A DNA stretch of 64,000 nt, taken from positions 37,651,131-37,715,130 of the forward strand of contig OY776111.1 in assembly GCA_963675035.1 (NCBI GenBank), written 5' to 3'. The DNA comes from Allygus modestus. Taxonomy: Eukaryota; Arthropoda; Insecta; Hemiptera; Cicadellidae. The translations under genes and the position numbers were made by a program. A model generated the notes under the pieces. The model saw nothing but the letters and a program-made list of their open reading frames with translations, made no database searches and was not told the DNA's origin. Positions 21,016-33,154 of this stretch are shown here, in pieces; the stretch's first letter is position 1; every line of letters begins with the position of its first letter.

Positions 21016-21930
21016 ATGCCTCGAACTTACAAAAAGAAACCACCAGGAGAAGGAGGAAGGCGAAGTTATAAAAATTCCGAAGAGATGATAAATGCTTACG
21101 TAGCAGTCAAAACAAATAGACTTGGAATTCGTCAAGCAGCTGAGGTTTATAAGGTTGATTATCATTCTCTTCTGAGAAGAGTGAGTGAAACATGGCCATT
21201 AACCGCAGGCGTAGGAAAGTTGGCCTTGCTGAGTGAAACTGAAGAAGCCGATTTAACTAAGGGAATAATTTTATTTGCCGAATGGGGATGAGGGAGAATG
21301 TTCGTACGATGGTTGGTGACTACCTAACTGCTAACGGAAGAGGAGGAATGCCAGGCCCTGACTGGTTCAGCGGGTTCTTAGCCCGCCATCCTGAAGTAGT
21401 GACTAGAAAATCTGAACAAATGTCCATACAACGAATGAAGAAATTGACATTGGAAGTAGGAGAGAAATGGTTTCAATGCGTAGAGGAAACCTTCAAGAAA
21501 TACAACATTGTAAGCCCTGATCAAATATTCAATTGTGACGAAACAGGGTTTTGTACAGATCCTGCTGCAAGTTTTGTTCTAACAAAAAAAGGGTTCCAGA
21601 GTGGTACTGCGATAGGAGGATCTGGGAGGTCACTAATATCTGTACTGGGCTGTGGTTCCGCTGCCGGACAAGTGTTGCCACCATTTGTATTGTATAAGGC
21701 CAAGAATTTGAACATTCAATGGACTCAAGACGGACACCCAGGATCAACGTACACTGTTACTGACAGTGGCTGGATGGAACAAGAAGCATTCTCATCCTGG
21801 TTCATAAAAGATTTTGTACCACGAGTGAAAGACATTACTGGTAGCAAAGTCTTAATTTTTGATGGGCATGGATCACCTATATCGATTCCACTAATTGAAG
21901 CGGCAATCGCAAACAAGAGGGTGCCTACCT
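21016..21930 (+). pseudogene. pogo/Tigger transposase, N-terminal and DDE part
   Basis: The ATG at 21,016 (MPRTYKKKPPGEGG) starts a psq-type helix-turn-helix (LGIRQAAEVYKVDYHSLLRR). A one-base loss near 21,285-21,290 shifts the frame, after which RENVRTMVGDYL and PGPDWFSGFLARHPEVV follow. Catalytic residues appear in FNCDETGFC (first Asp) and LIFDGHGSP (second Asp). The frame is then cut at about 21,930 by a foreign long-TIR element. The rest is at 32,658. The active protein would cut at TA dinucleotides. This copy is dead. Confidence 0.8.
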
Positions 21931-22160
21931 GTTGATCGACAAGTTATTTGGTCGCAGGGACAGTTGGTAGGAGACGATGGAATTGGAACAGTCCGGAACT
22001 CCCACAGCGCCGCCCTCGCGCAGTAAAAATGTTTCGCGGGGAACTGGTGCTGTCCCCCCACCCTGCAGCCGCGAGTACTACACCAGGGAGCCAAGCCCTC
22101 GTTCCCGCTCCATACATAATAATAGCAGTTCTGCCAACTTCCAGCATCCAACGTAAAATT

Positions 22161-25100
22161 GTGGAGCCCTCGGAAAATGTCGTGTTGTGTACGGCCAATC
22201 TAAAAATTATCAAATTGCGTGTTATACTTCCTGCTGCACTTGGCTTGAGGGTTTAATTATGCAATTAGTTTTTGTTTCCCAGGCACGTTTTCCGACGTAC
22301 TTTGTGGTCGAGCGCCGAAGGCCAAGAGGCGGTACAGGTGATAGTTTAGTCTTGAGTTAAAAATAAAAATGTTAAGCATATATTTTCAGAGGGAGTTTTT
22401 GCGTATTTAGCTACTAGGGGTCCGAAAAACGGGTGTTGCATAAAGCAGTAGTGTTATTAATTAAAACCTATGTTTTAAAATGTATTCATTAAAAAATTGT
22501 TATAAATTTAATACACCGATCTATATAGTGATTTAATCGTACTAGCATAATTTATAAATGTTGTTTATCTATAGTCATAATATTTGGACTACATATCTTC
22601 TATATAAATAAAATTAGTGTTTTGTCTGTATATTGCTTGGAATTATGAAATATTTGCATATTTTCACGTTTTACACCCTAGGAAATGTCTTATCTCAATT
22701 TATGGCTGTCTGTCTGTAAGTCGGTAACGCTCAAATACGGATTTTTCTTCGCTTTTCATGGGAAAACGAGTGCACTGACTTTGATGAGACTTTATTTATT
22801 TGTCCTAAAATATCATATAGGGCATTGCCCTAATATACTTTTATGGCAATCTTATGAGTATTAGTATTTACTGGACCTTTTTAGTATAAATTCGGTAGGG
22901 ACATAACTAATACATCAGAACAAAACGCAAGCCTATATCCCCGTTACGAAATTGGTTAAGGCAAAACCAAATTATACATAATTTGGTTTACATAATTATA
23001 CATAATTTGGTTTGGTAATTTGGGTGTAAGGGCTTCGCCCCCGGAAATTAAAAATACAATCTTTTAACAATCTTGCACCTTCTACTGGATTGATGGAGCT
23101 GAAATTTGGGAGGAATTAAGGGCTCTGGCCCACTGGCCTTTAATATAAGCATGTTAATCCTCATACACCAATTACTCAACCAATAGAGCTTAAAATTGGA
23201 ACTTTAAAGGACATAAGAAACAACATCATGGCTGTAATGAGGAGTCTCGGTGTTGTTTTCGTGAGATTTCACACAGTAACTAGGTCGTGCTTAAGACATG
23301 GGTGAACGAGATCTACGCCTATCTAAAAATATATTTAATGAAGCTTACCACTGAGGTCTGAACTTAACTGTAAATACGGAACATAACTGAACTTAACATT
23401 ACGGAAATGTATTTTGGAGAAGATTAAGGGGTTGAAGAGTTTTCTTACGCCCTTTTAAAAGTTGAGAACGGAACACTGAAAAACAAATGTAGTCTCATAA
23501 ACATTTCTTCTTTATTTGGCACAATCGTTGAATCACCGAATTTTCTGATTGACAGTTGTTTTTACTAAAGTTCATAAAAAGTTTGATTTGGAAAATGCCT
23601 GGCTGGATTGTGCAATCCTCACGGCCACGAATGAACAAGCAACGGAGATCAACAAATACCCCCGTCGCAGCAAACCTGCATACTCAGCGAATTTCCAATG
23701 AATATATAACATAACATATTAAAACAGTTAACAGGCGAGATCGCTGCTGTCATACAAACCAAATCGTATTTGATTACAAATGCCAATGGATATTTTTTTA
23801 TTGAACATTTAATGTGCCTTATTTTGAAGAAAATGATAAATGTATGATTGTGTTAATTGATTAAGTGCTTATGTATTAATTAAGATAACTGTACATACAT
23901 TTATAAATTGTGGACAGTAATTGTCGCGAGATTAAAACCACCTGGGACGAAATGATCAGGTCAATGTTGACACCATTGTTTGCTTAAAATAGGAAGCTAT
24001 CCGCCGTCAATTCCACGAATAGTAGTATTTCAGTTCGATAGATGGAAACGATTCCCGTGTGAAATATTATCTGGGGCCATGTCAAGAAGAGGTCAAATAA
24101 TTTATATTCTTTAAACAGTTATTTGGCGTAACCAGCGGCGTAGCTGAAGCAGTTCGGACGTTGCTATATTGTTATTCTTTATTTTTTTATTTATTTGAAC
24201 TTTACCTATCGCTTCTAGTGTTTAAAACTACACTTCGTTTCGGGAGGTAAGGAAACAAAAATACAGTTGTTATTCTTGTTGGCATTTTGTTTAACTTGTT
24301 ATTTGTTTTCGTCTTCGAAGGGTTGTGTTTGCTAGTTTAAGTGTTATTGCTATTGTTATTGGTGCTGAATAGTTGAAAAACTAGTTTTATTAAAATTAGC
24401 AGTAATCTGATCAGTGAATTATTACCGGTATGACTTTTCATTTAGTTCCAGGTAACAGGCGCGGGGCGCTTTTATATACTAGTGACGATGGATACTACTA
24501 AGGTTTTCAACGGATTTCAGATAGGGGGTGTATATCATTGCGTCGTTAAAACAATGTAGTACTAAATCATAAAAACAGAATTCTCACTAAAGAAATGTAG
24601 CATTTTGGCGAAATAATTATAAGATAGTCTTGCAAAGAAAATTTACCCGTATAGCATTGGATACAGCCTGTAGAACAATAGTCGGTTTGCTTTTATTCAA
24701 TCTACTCTATCAAGGAATTATCATTAGAACAAATATGATGCAATCTATAGTGAAAGGTTGTGTGTATCCTGTACCCTTAAGATCTACTCTGGAGCAATGT
24801 CGGACTAAGAAGTATAAATCTAAGTGATTCCTGCTCCACACAAAAATGTTTTATTTAATTCAGTACAGTATTTTTTTGTGAAACGCGGAACAAATCTGGC
24901 TTATAAACAGACGGACAGATAAACGTTAACACACATTTAAATATCTCCGCTGCACACAACATTTCACTGCTCAAAGCGATGTAGAAACAAAACTGATCTG
25001 ATTTATATAGATAAAGGCCTTCCTTACCTGGAACATCTGGTATTGATAATAACCAGTCCATAATGTGTTAACAGCTGCAATTCAAATAAAATTATTCCCC

Positions 25101-25504
25101 ATGTTAATCTTATGTGGAAAAACTAACTTTGACGGCAGCCCGTGCCCTTGAGAATTAAAATATCGAAAATTAAAACCCTTATTGCAAAACTACAAACTGA
25201 GACGAATTTGTTGACACTTCAAACATTAAAATTGGCCAAGAAATAAGGGAGGAGTTGCTTATTAAATTACGTAATTATTGTGATTTTTCATGAATACAGT
25301 TTATTTTTTGTTATTTATTATATTGTAAAAGACAATTGGAATATCTTAGGTACCTCAATCGTTAAAATCGGTTCAGAAATAACGGAGGAGTTCTCCTAAC
25401 AAAAATAGCCTTTGCGTAATAAAATATAAGATTATGGAAATGCCAGGATTCGTAGTTTGAAATTGTCGTATTTTAGAAGTATACGACAGTTCTGATGTTT
25501 ATGT
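22161..25504. other. Interior of the MULE-like element, non-coding
   Basis: This is AT-rich sequence with no recognisable gene. At about 23,659-23,720 it contains the CCCCGTCGCAGCAAACCTGC word of the dispersed family found at 35.5, 38.7, 45.4 and 45.8 kb. The 22.6 kb region has TATATAAATAAAATTAGTGT-type repeat-like sequence. Confidence 0.4.
24187..24256 (+). mobile_element. Isolated Penelope 3' terminus fragment
   Basis: TTATTTGAACTTTACCTATC through TTTCGGGAGGTAAGGAAAC matches the outer 70 bp of the Penelope arms at 9,421-9,491 (one or two differences). Nothing of the rest of the element follows. Confidence 0.8.
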
Positions 25505-25683
25505 CAGTTGGCAGAACTGCTGTTTTTATGTATGAAGTGGGAACGAGGGCGTGGCTTCCTGGTGTAGTACTCGCGGCTGCGGGGTGGGGGGACAGCGCCA
25601 GTTCCCCGCGAAACATTTTTACTGCGCGAGGTTGGCGCTGCGGGAGGTCCGGACTGTTCCAATTCTGCTCTCCCGTTGGTAGG

Positions 25684-25990
25684 GTTTAAAAAAATAAATA
25701 TTAATAATTAAATAAAGTACTGAAACGCACTGAACGACATGTTAGTTGCTCACAGGGACAGTTGGTAGGGTTTTAGAAAATAAGTATAAATAATTAAATC
25801 AAGTCCTGAAACCCACTGATCGACATCTTAGTTGCTCGCATGGACAGTTGGTAGGGTTTCAAATAAATAAATGTAAAAACAGATTGGCTACTTGTTAGAT
25901 GTACCTGTTGCTCGCGCCCCCCACTCTGCCTTCCAAAGAAGAGGGGCGAAGCGGAGGCTTGTAGCGGAAGTGTGTAGCCCCACCACCAAC
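25684..25990 (+). repeat. Left subterminal repeats of the long-TIR element
   Basis: Units of about 87 bp with ACTGAACGACATGTTAGTTG / ACTGATCGACATCTTAGTTG and GGACAGTTGGTAGGGTTT are followed by CAGATTGGCTACTTGTTAGA and GTTGCTCGCGCCCCC. The same order appears reversed at 32,290-32,655. Confidence 0.8.
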
Positions 25991-26363
25991 GCAATGGACT
26001 CAATGTTTGACCGGCGGGACCACGGGACCACGCAGGGCGCAGGTGCGGTAAGAAATTTGCTGAACCTTGTAACAAAATTTCCTCGATTTTGCGGCATATA
26101 AAGGTACGTCCACACCGAACGCGCAGAGCTGCGCCGCGCTGCGCAAAACATGTGCGCGCCGAGCGGCGCACTTGGTGTGGACGGCGAACCGCGCAGCTAC
26201 GCGCACTCGAGAACATCCGCGAACACGATCCGACTGATGGCGGTATTTTGACGAACATCTTTGAAGTTTGTTCGCCTTTGCGCGCTCAGTGTGGACGGGC
26301 ATTTGCTCAGTTGTTGCTGCGCGTCGTTTCGGCTCGAACTGTCACTACCTGTGTATGATCAAA

Positions 26364-29300
26364 ATGGCTTTTGAATGGAGTCGTGAGTGCATCGAGACTC
26401 TGGTGAATGCATATCGAGTTCGAACGGAGTTATGGGACCCAAAAGACAATAACTACCATATTAAAAATAGAAAAAGTGACGCCTGGCGTGAAATTGCCAG
26501 TGAGGTGGGTTGTGATCATGGAGAGGCGAAATCAAAAATGACATCCCTGCTCTCATCCTTCCGGCGAGAAAAGGCAAAGGAAAAGAAGACTCAAAATTCC
26601 ACTGGTTCAGGTGAGTCCGTGCATAATTAATTTTACACTATCTCTAGCCCCGTCGAAACCCGATGGATACAGGTATATTTTTGTCTTTTAGTCAGTACTA
26701 CTAACATTTCTAAAGAAATAATTATACCTTTTAACAACTTAATAGGCCCACATTATACATCCTTAACTGTACTTAATTGTTAATGTAAAACACGTGATTA
26801 AATTAGAAATTTCAGATTTTTTGTAATGAGTACATACATGCAAAAATTGCTTAAAAAACCAAAGAAAGATGGTGGCCATTTAATAATTAATACAACGCAT
26901 CAACAAAATGTTGATTCTTGCAGACATAATGGGATTTGCCTATAGCCCAGGATGACATAATTCATAGGCGGCCATTTTTTGTGAAATAGTAAATAACAAC
27001 TAAATATCTTATTTGTTTACACATGGAGGAAATAGCCGCAGTACTGACATGACATCGTTTACTTCCAGGACGTGACCAGTTATATGTGAGCACTTGGTTT
27101 GCCTACAAGCTATTTGCATTTCTGAAGGAGAAGGATACACCAACCAATACTTTGGACACAGAAAGCGTAAGTATATTTTATGTTTACTAATCTAAATGTA
27201 TACATGTTTTACAATGCAGTAATATTATCATTTGTAGAATGATGTTTCCACTATTATAGCCTATCGGTGGTGGTGATTTAATCTAAGAATAAAAGTAAAC
27301 AAATATTAATATGTAAATTTTACTTCATCAATCAATATGTACACAATTATCTCTGTATAAACCTTTAACAAAATGAAACAGTTTTAAATGAGACAAAAAG
27401 GAAAGGTATTAACAATAGCCTATTGGCATTCTGTTTAAGTAGAAACTTATTTATAAAAATAACTTCAATTCTAGATTGAACAATGTTATACTTTCTTTTC
27501 AAATTTGGTACAGTATATATTTCATACCAAAAATCAAAAGAATTGGTTGAAATATTTGCTAAATATTATTAATTTGTTGCTATATAACATAGTTCAGCAT
27601 ACTATCAAAACACATATATAAATGTCTGCAAATGCAAAAATAGTATTTCAAAGGGTATCTGAGAACAATTTACTTGAAATCGCTTAAATTTACATGGGCT
27701 GTTATGGCAGTTCGGCTACTGTTAACATGAGTTCGGCTACATACTGTTAACACACGTCACATGATGCACAATTACAAAACATTAACACATATTTCTTGTA
27801 CTCTCTAAAAATATCCGGCTTCAAATGCCAAGATGATTCATAGTCTAGAGCAACCCTTGGCTGAAAGGTTTTTGGTTTAGGTTTATGCGTAACTTTCTTG
27901 CCACGAGACTTGTCCTGTTGTAACAAAGTACTCTGCAAATTCATTGCGAACTGCCTTTGCAACTTCAGAACTTTTACGGGCTTTCTTTCTCATACCACGA
28001 AGTGCTGTACCAAGGATTTCTTTTCTCCAGTTCCCCTCAATGACAGTGCCATTCGGTAGCTCGTTGTCAAAAGTACCGGGAGGAGTGTAGATGTCCCGGG
28101 ATGTTTCGCTCCTCCTGAGGAAATTGTGCAAAAAAAGAGTTGTAAGCACCACATCTCTAACCTTTTCTGCCTCCAACAGCATCGGTTTTCTCAAAACTCT
28201 GAATACAGCTGAAAGAATCCCAAAACTATTTTCTGTGACTCGCCGAGCTCGTGATAAACGATAGTTGAAAATCCTCTCTTTGGATCCATTTTGTGAGACC
28301 CCAGAGTAGGGTTTCAAAAAGTTTTCATGCAGAGCAAACGCTTCATCTCCTAAAAAAACGTAAGGAACACGTTTTTCACGCCCTGGAAGTGCCTTTGGTT
28401 GCGGTGCGTTCAAAGTTTTCCCTTCAATCTTTTTCCACAATGCACAGTTTTTGAATATACCGCCATCAGATATACGTCCCTGAGCACCGACGTCAGCAAA
28501 CATAAAATTGTAGTTTGCATCTACGAGCGCAAACAGAACGATACTGAAGAAAGACTTGTAATTGTAGTACTCGCTTCCGCTATCCCAAGGTGCTTGGATT
28601 TCGATATGTTTGCCATCTACTGCTGCCAAACAGTGTGGGAAATTCCACGTTTCTTGAAACTCCTTTTCATACCGTAGCCATTCTTGTTGTGAGCTCGGCA
28701 GCTGTAACAAATGACTTTAAGGTGCTATATGCTATATATGCTATATGCTATATGCTGACAGCCGGTATTATAGTCAGTTATAAGTAAAATAATTGTTATA
28801 GCGAAATTGGTTTTAGATCAATTTTCTTTTTCCCCCAGGTTCTTGTCGAACAGTCTGAAAATGATCCTGATGAAGATGAGGAGGAAGAATGTAATCAATC
28901 TGAACCTGTTGTACCATCTGGAAATCAAAGCACGGCAACAGCATCGCGTGCTTTAACATCAAGTCAACAAAGATTTGTACCACCGAAACCCAAAATGCGA
29001 AGGAGAACGGCCGTTGACGACCCCCGGCTTGCTCAGGCGTACAACCTCATGGATAATGCGACAAAAACACCTCGTGATGAATGTTCAACATTTGGAGAGC
29101 ATATTGCGACAAAGCTCCGAAAGTTTGATGACCGTAAACGTAATTATTTGATGCACAAGATTAGTACATTGATATACGAGACAGAAATCGAGGTTGACAC
29201 TGTTTACATACGTTCTCCTATGCAGCACAGCGGTGAATCCAGCGCAAGCCGAATGTCTACCCCTAGTCCTTCACCTACACCTCCATTGCAACAAGTATAC

Positions 29301-29381
29301 AATCCACCTGCCAACAACCCTTTACAAACATTTATAAGTGCCTTTGTGGATAATAATTCAGAAGTTTTTACTACTCTGTAA
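26364..29381 (+). CDS. MADF-domain accessory protein of Harbinger, three exons
   Basis: Predicted exons are 26,364-26,610, 27,069-27,166 and 28,839-29,381. The junctions TCAG|GTGAGT, CCAG|GAC, AAGC|GTAAGT and CCCAG|GTT join in frame to 295 residues. The N-terminal half is a MADF (Myb-like) DNA-binding domain (WSRECIETLVNAYRVRTELW, KSDAWREIASEVGC, LLSSFRREKAKEKK). An acidic linker (DPDEDEEEE) and a C-terminal helical region (FGEHIATKLRKFDDRKRNYL) follow. In PIF/Harbinger elements this partner carries the transposase into the nucleus and binds subterminal repeats. An ATG at 26,355 is an alternative start. Its second intron contains the antisense transposase exon. Confidence 0.85.
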
Positions 29382-30376
29382 TGGCTAGACTTTAAAATGC
29401 CAATGAACAATTGTTTATGAAATAGGGCTTGTTACAAGTTATCTTTTGGGGGAATTTTGATATTTTTTATTAATATCCATGCCTTTGGTTTTCATTTATT
29501 TTCTAGTTAAATTTGTTTTTTTTAATAAATAATTTTAAAAATGCTTATGTATTTCTCAACAATCATTAAAAGAATAAAATAAAAAATTTAAACATGGTGG
29601 TGGCTTTCGATAGTTTCAAGTTTGTTACGTCAACTCGAGCTTAAATCACTATCTATAGGATGGCCCTATATGCATTAAATATACAACTTGTCCCTAAATA
29701 CATTAAACTGCTCTCCCAAGTTCGAAGTTAGATGTTTCGTTATACTGTATTTGTCTGCTAACATAAGATCATTATGTAGACCTAAGATTATTTTTAGTTT
29801 GTTTAATTCACTTTCGTTAGTTTTTTTAAACCATTTTTGAAAATGTTACAAGCATATTAATTATGTTAATTCTAAATCAATCACGTTCCTAAAGTACAGT
29901 TTTTTATAAAAGTGTTGTACATTTAAATTTACTGCTTAATAAACTATATTACTTACTTGTATGTAGTCTCTCAGTGCATTATTCAGAGCCCTGCAAACTT
30001 CCATCACAATGTATGAAATACTCTGTTTAGACACTTTGAAAAGGTACATCAAGCTTGTGAAAGAGTCTCCAGTTGCTAAAAAGCGAACAGTTATCGCCAG
30101 TCTGTCCTTAGCACTTATAGCTTTTCTATAATTAGTATCCCGTCGAGTGATTTCTGGCCCAATCAAATTGAGAAGATACTCAAAATCTTCAGACGACATG
30201 CGGCAAAAATTTTCGAACTGCCCACCAATACGGAGATCATTGAGCATGGATTCCCCTCCATACGATTCCCGACGTCTCAGTATGGGCGTCACCCAATGAC
30301 GACGTGGTTTTCTCCTTCTTTTTAACCGATCATTATAAATAACAATAAAAACCGAAGCAGCTATTGCAGGGTCCAT
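27883..30376 (-). CDS. PIF/Harbinger transposase, intact, two exons
   Basis: Exon 1 is 30,376-29,957 (140 codons, donor CAA|GTAAGT) and exon 2 is 28,701-27,883 (acceptor TTGTTACAG), in frame for 412 residues, the usual HARBI1-like length. Exon 1 holds the helical N-terminal region (FCRMSSEDFEYLLNLIGPEI, LAITVRFLATGDSFTSLMYL). Exon 2 holds the DDE nuclease: CLAAVDGKHIEI (first D), YVFLGDEAFAL (second D) and RARRVTENSFGILS (E). It would excise and reinsert the element at TWA sites. Its intron contains the third exon of the MADF gene on the other strand, and exon 2 lies in that gene's second intron. Confidence 0.88.
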
Positions 30377-30538
30377 TTTCTACATCGGTGTGATTGTGTA
30401 GCCCGCGCAACACGGATCACAGCCGCGCAACTATGAACATGGCGCTCTGTTCCACGCAGTTTAGCGCAGTTTCGCGCAGCGCAATATGCTTTGCGCAGCG
30501 CGGCGCAGCTCTGCGCGTTCGGTGTGGATGTACCTTAA

Positions 30539-32289
30539 GGCAGTTCCGACGGCAACGATTGCTACCTCACCTTACTCTCTGAATTGTGCTCCTACCTTTT
30601 GGCGCTTTGGAGAACTACGTCCAACTAACTTGTTACGCAGTACAACACCATATGGCATAACTTGTATTGGTTAGTTGTGATTTCAAAATACCGCGCCCAT
30701 TGAACAGTTCGCTGCACACACTAGCAGCTAAAAAGAGGCGCAAACCTCCTGAAGTGGAGACTTTGTACATGTGGTGCCTCTAGTTGCTCTAGAAACAGGG
30801 GCAGCGTGTTGTTTTTGTATTTGCACCTCTTATAATTTGGCGTTCTCGATAACTGCATATTTACTAGGCCTAGTGGGAAATGGAGTGCTGGATGTGCATA
30901 GTAGTAATATGCTACAATTTGGGGAAGTCTTATTATCTTTTACATAGGTTTAAACGACTGCAGATGGGGAAAGCGGCCGTAAAACGTGTATGGTACAATG
31001 GAACGCACCCTTGCTTGAAGTTGTTACATTTGTAAATTGTTAATTGTAATTAATTATGGAATCAAGACGTAAAAGGTATTGTGCAATACTTCAGGGTCAT
31101 CTCGCTGTAATACATTACAATTTGCAAGGGCTGGGATTCCATTTGAATACACTATATTAAATGTTGCATTTGAATCTGCTTCTTTATTGATGACCGCTAA
31201 CAAAGAATGCAAACTTTTATCCTTCTAATTTTAATATTACTAATGTGAAAGTTTAAAATTTTGGATATTTGTAGTTCCATCACGCATAAACTACTGGACC
31301 GGTTAAGCTGAAACGTTGCATGAACTGTTGAATGAACAGCTTAGATATTGCATTAACAAATAATAACAAATAACTCCAGTTGTTATTATAGCTTAATATC
31401 CCTTTTATTCATTTCGTACCGCTTTATATTTATTCTTCATTCAATAGTTTTTACAATACACTGATTGATTAAACCTCAGAGTTACGACTGACTGTTATGA
31501 TTCTTTAGTTTTGATTTTAAAATCCATAAGGTACATTTACATATTTTAGTTTTATTATTACTTTTATTACATTACTCGAGTTTATCAAGAGAATGACACC
31601 TGCCTGGAATTTATTTTTATCCTAGAAGTTTGATATTTCCTACACTTTAGGACATCACTGGAGCAGTTTAAAAAACTCAAATTTACAAACAAGCTATAAC
31701 CTTATTCATATTAGAGTATAGTATAGACAGATTGATATTGAATTGGGGGGGAGGCAGTACCCTTCAGAACGTAACTGACGAAACCCTTTACGTCCACTAC
31801 GTTCAGAACCAGATTTAGGGTATGTAGACACCATGTGGTGCGGCCCCTTACTGTCCACCGCCAAGGTTAACTAAATTTTTGGAGTATGGTTTTAGGTTTT
31901 TATGATTTATGTGTAGTACGGGCCAAGTTGTGGATCGGGCCTCTAAGCAATTACCTATGTAGCCTATGACTAACTCCGGCCGTGGCTACGAATCAGGGAA
32001 AACATCAATCGTTATTATATGTATATTCATAAATAACGGAGGCATTATCTATAAAATTACTCCTTAACGTATGTATAAGATGTATACATATATATAGATC
32101 TTATCTGATACAATCATAACATATTATGGGTATAAAATAATTTACACCATTTCGTTCCTATTTCTATTTTGTGTCATTAAAATACAGTCACATTAACGGG
32201 TAAATTGATATCATCCGGGAAATTTTGGTTGTAAGTGTTGGTATCTCTGCTCAGTGACGATCAGCTCCACGCTACGTTACTCTACTACT
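30539..32289. other. Interior of the long-TIR element, non-coding
   Basis: I find no gene. A short segment near 31,260-31,330 (CATCACGCATAAACTACTGG ... AAACGTTGCATGA) resembles words common in insect repeats, but I cannot name it. Confidence 0.35.
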
Positions 32290-32657
32290 TGGGCGCGCCT
32301 ACAGCTATGAATGGAAGTGGACTGTTCCTGTAAATCCGCGCGTATATCCGCCTCTCCCCTCTCTTTGAGAAAAGGAGTAGGGGGCGCGAGCAACTGGTAC
32401 ATCGAGCTAGTAGCCCATCTGTTATTACATTTATTTATTTGAAACCCTACCAACTGTCCATGCGAGCAACTAAGATGTCGATCTGTGGGTTTCAGGACTT
32501 TATTTAATTATTTATACTTATTTTATAAAACCCTACGAACTGTCCCTGTGAGCAACTAACATGTCGTTCAGTGCGTTTCAGTCCTTATTTAATTATTAAT
32601 ATTTATTTTTTTAAACCCTACCAACTGTCCCTGAGACCAACTAACATGTCGATCAAC
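32290..32657 (-). repeat. Right terminal repeats of the long-TIR element
   Basis: Read on minus, three units of GATCGACATSTTAGTTG...GGACAGTTSGTAGGGTTT are followed by CAGATGGGCTACTAGCTCGA and AGTTGCTCGCGCCCCC, the inverse of 25,684-25,990 plus 21,931-21,971. Confidence 0.8.
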
Positions 32658-32908
32658 CGGTGGACCCCCCAAACGGGACTGTAATTTTGCGGTTACCATC
32701 TCATTCCTCCCACGTGCTACAACCGCTAGATGTTGCTGTGTATGGACCCTTAAAAAAGGCATGGAAGAAGATTCTCCAAGACTGGCAAAGGAAAAACAGG
32801 TTTACAAAAATAGGCAAACCACATTTTCCAGAACTGCTCAACAAGTGCTGGAGTCAAGGGTTTAAACCTGTAAATGTAATAAGCGGGTTTAAGGCAACCG
32901 GACTTTAG
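32658..32908 (+). pseudogene. pogo/Tigger transposase, end of DDE domain
   Basis: NGTVILRLPSHSSHVLQPLD supplies the third catalytic position (LQPLD) of the DDE_1 domain that was cut at 21,930. VYGPLKKAWKKILQDWQRKN and FPELLNKCWSQGFKPVNVIS continue the family pattern through GFKATGL, where a stop follows. It is in the same strand and order as the N-terminal part, so the two belong to one gene separated by an insertion. Confidence 0.8.
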
Positions 32909-33154
32909 CCCGTATCTCGTGAAATTCTAAACGAGTTCGCACGCAGCACGCTGACGTGAGGGAAGTGAATTTCCACGTAAACAACTATAAAAACTCAAAA
33001 TCAGTTAAAAACATACATTTATTCCAACTTTTATTCAAATCTGAAAACATTGATTTTTTGGCTGTTCTGATGCTCCTGGTTCTATTTACCTGCAATGCTG
33101 GGAATACAATTTTGCGCATTATAAGGTTAGGAGAAGGTTAAGTCAGGCTTTAAA

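Larger units (their letters stand above)
21972..25674. mobile_element. 3.7 kb long-TIR element with 9 bp TSD (MULE-like)
   Basis: A perfect 9 bp direct repeat GTTGGTAGG flanks it (21,963-21,971 and 25,675-25,683). Its ends are inverted repeats of about 170 bp (AATTGGAACAGTCCGGAACT... against AATTGGAACAGTCCGGACCT...). Long TIRs plus a 9 bp duplication are typical of Mutator-like elements. The interior has no transposase that I can see, so it is non-autonomous. It contains an isolated Penelope terminus and a dispersed-repeat fragment. Confidence 0.7.
26102..30535. mobile_element. Complete PIF/Harbinger transposon, 4,434 bp
   Basis: The ends begin AGGTACGTCCACACCGAACG (26,102) and, reversed, AGGTACATCCACACCGAACG (30,535). 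The inverted repeats run about 46 bp with one mismatch. A perfect TAA target duplication lies at 26,099-26,101 and 30,536-30,538. Inside are an apparently intact transposase (minus) and MADF/BESS-type gene (plus), the two proteins this superfamily needs. Nothing disabling is visible in either coding sequence. The ends are rich in GCGC words. It is inserted in the long-TIR element. Confidence 0.9.
21931..32657. mobile_element. Long-TIR element with subterminal repeats, inserted in pogo gene
   Basis: The left end GTTGATCGACAAGTTATTTG and the right end reversed GTTGATCGACATGTTAGTTG begin inverted repeats that, after removing a nested element, extend about 330 bp (25,684-25,990 on the left, 32,290-32,657 on the right). 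Both ends carry repeated GATCGACAT...TTAGTTG...CAGGGACAGTTGGTAGGG units. It interrupts the pogo transposase between codons. The element itself is about 2.6 kb without recognised genes. I cannot assign a superfamily, and target duplications are not clear. Confidence 0.65.

Noticed and set aside
21944..22256. Several overlapping ORFs on both strands
   Set aside because: They lie in the GC-rich terminal inverted repeat of the MULE-like element, where openness follows from base composition. The equivalents at 25.5 kb are the same sequence inverted.
25794..26358. Arginine/cysteine-rich ORFs on both strands
   Set aside because: They overlap terminal repeats of the long-TIR and Harbinger elements (GCGC-rich words). 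No domain is visible.
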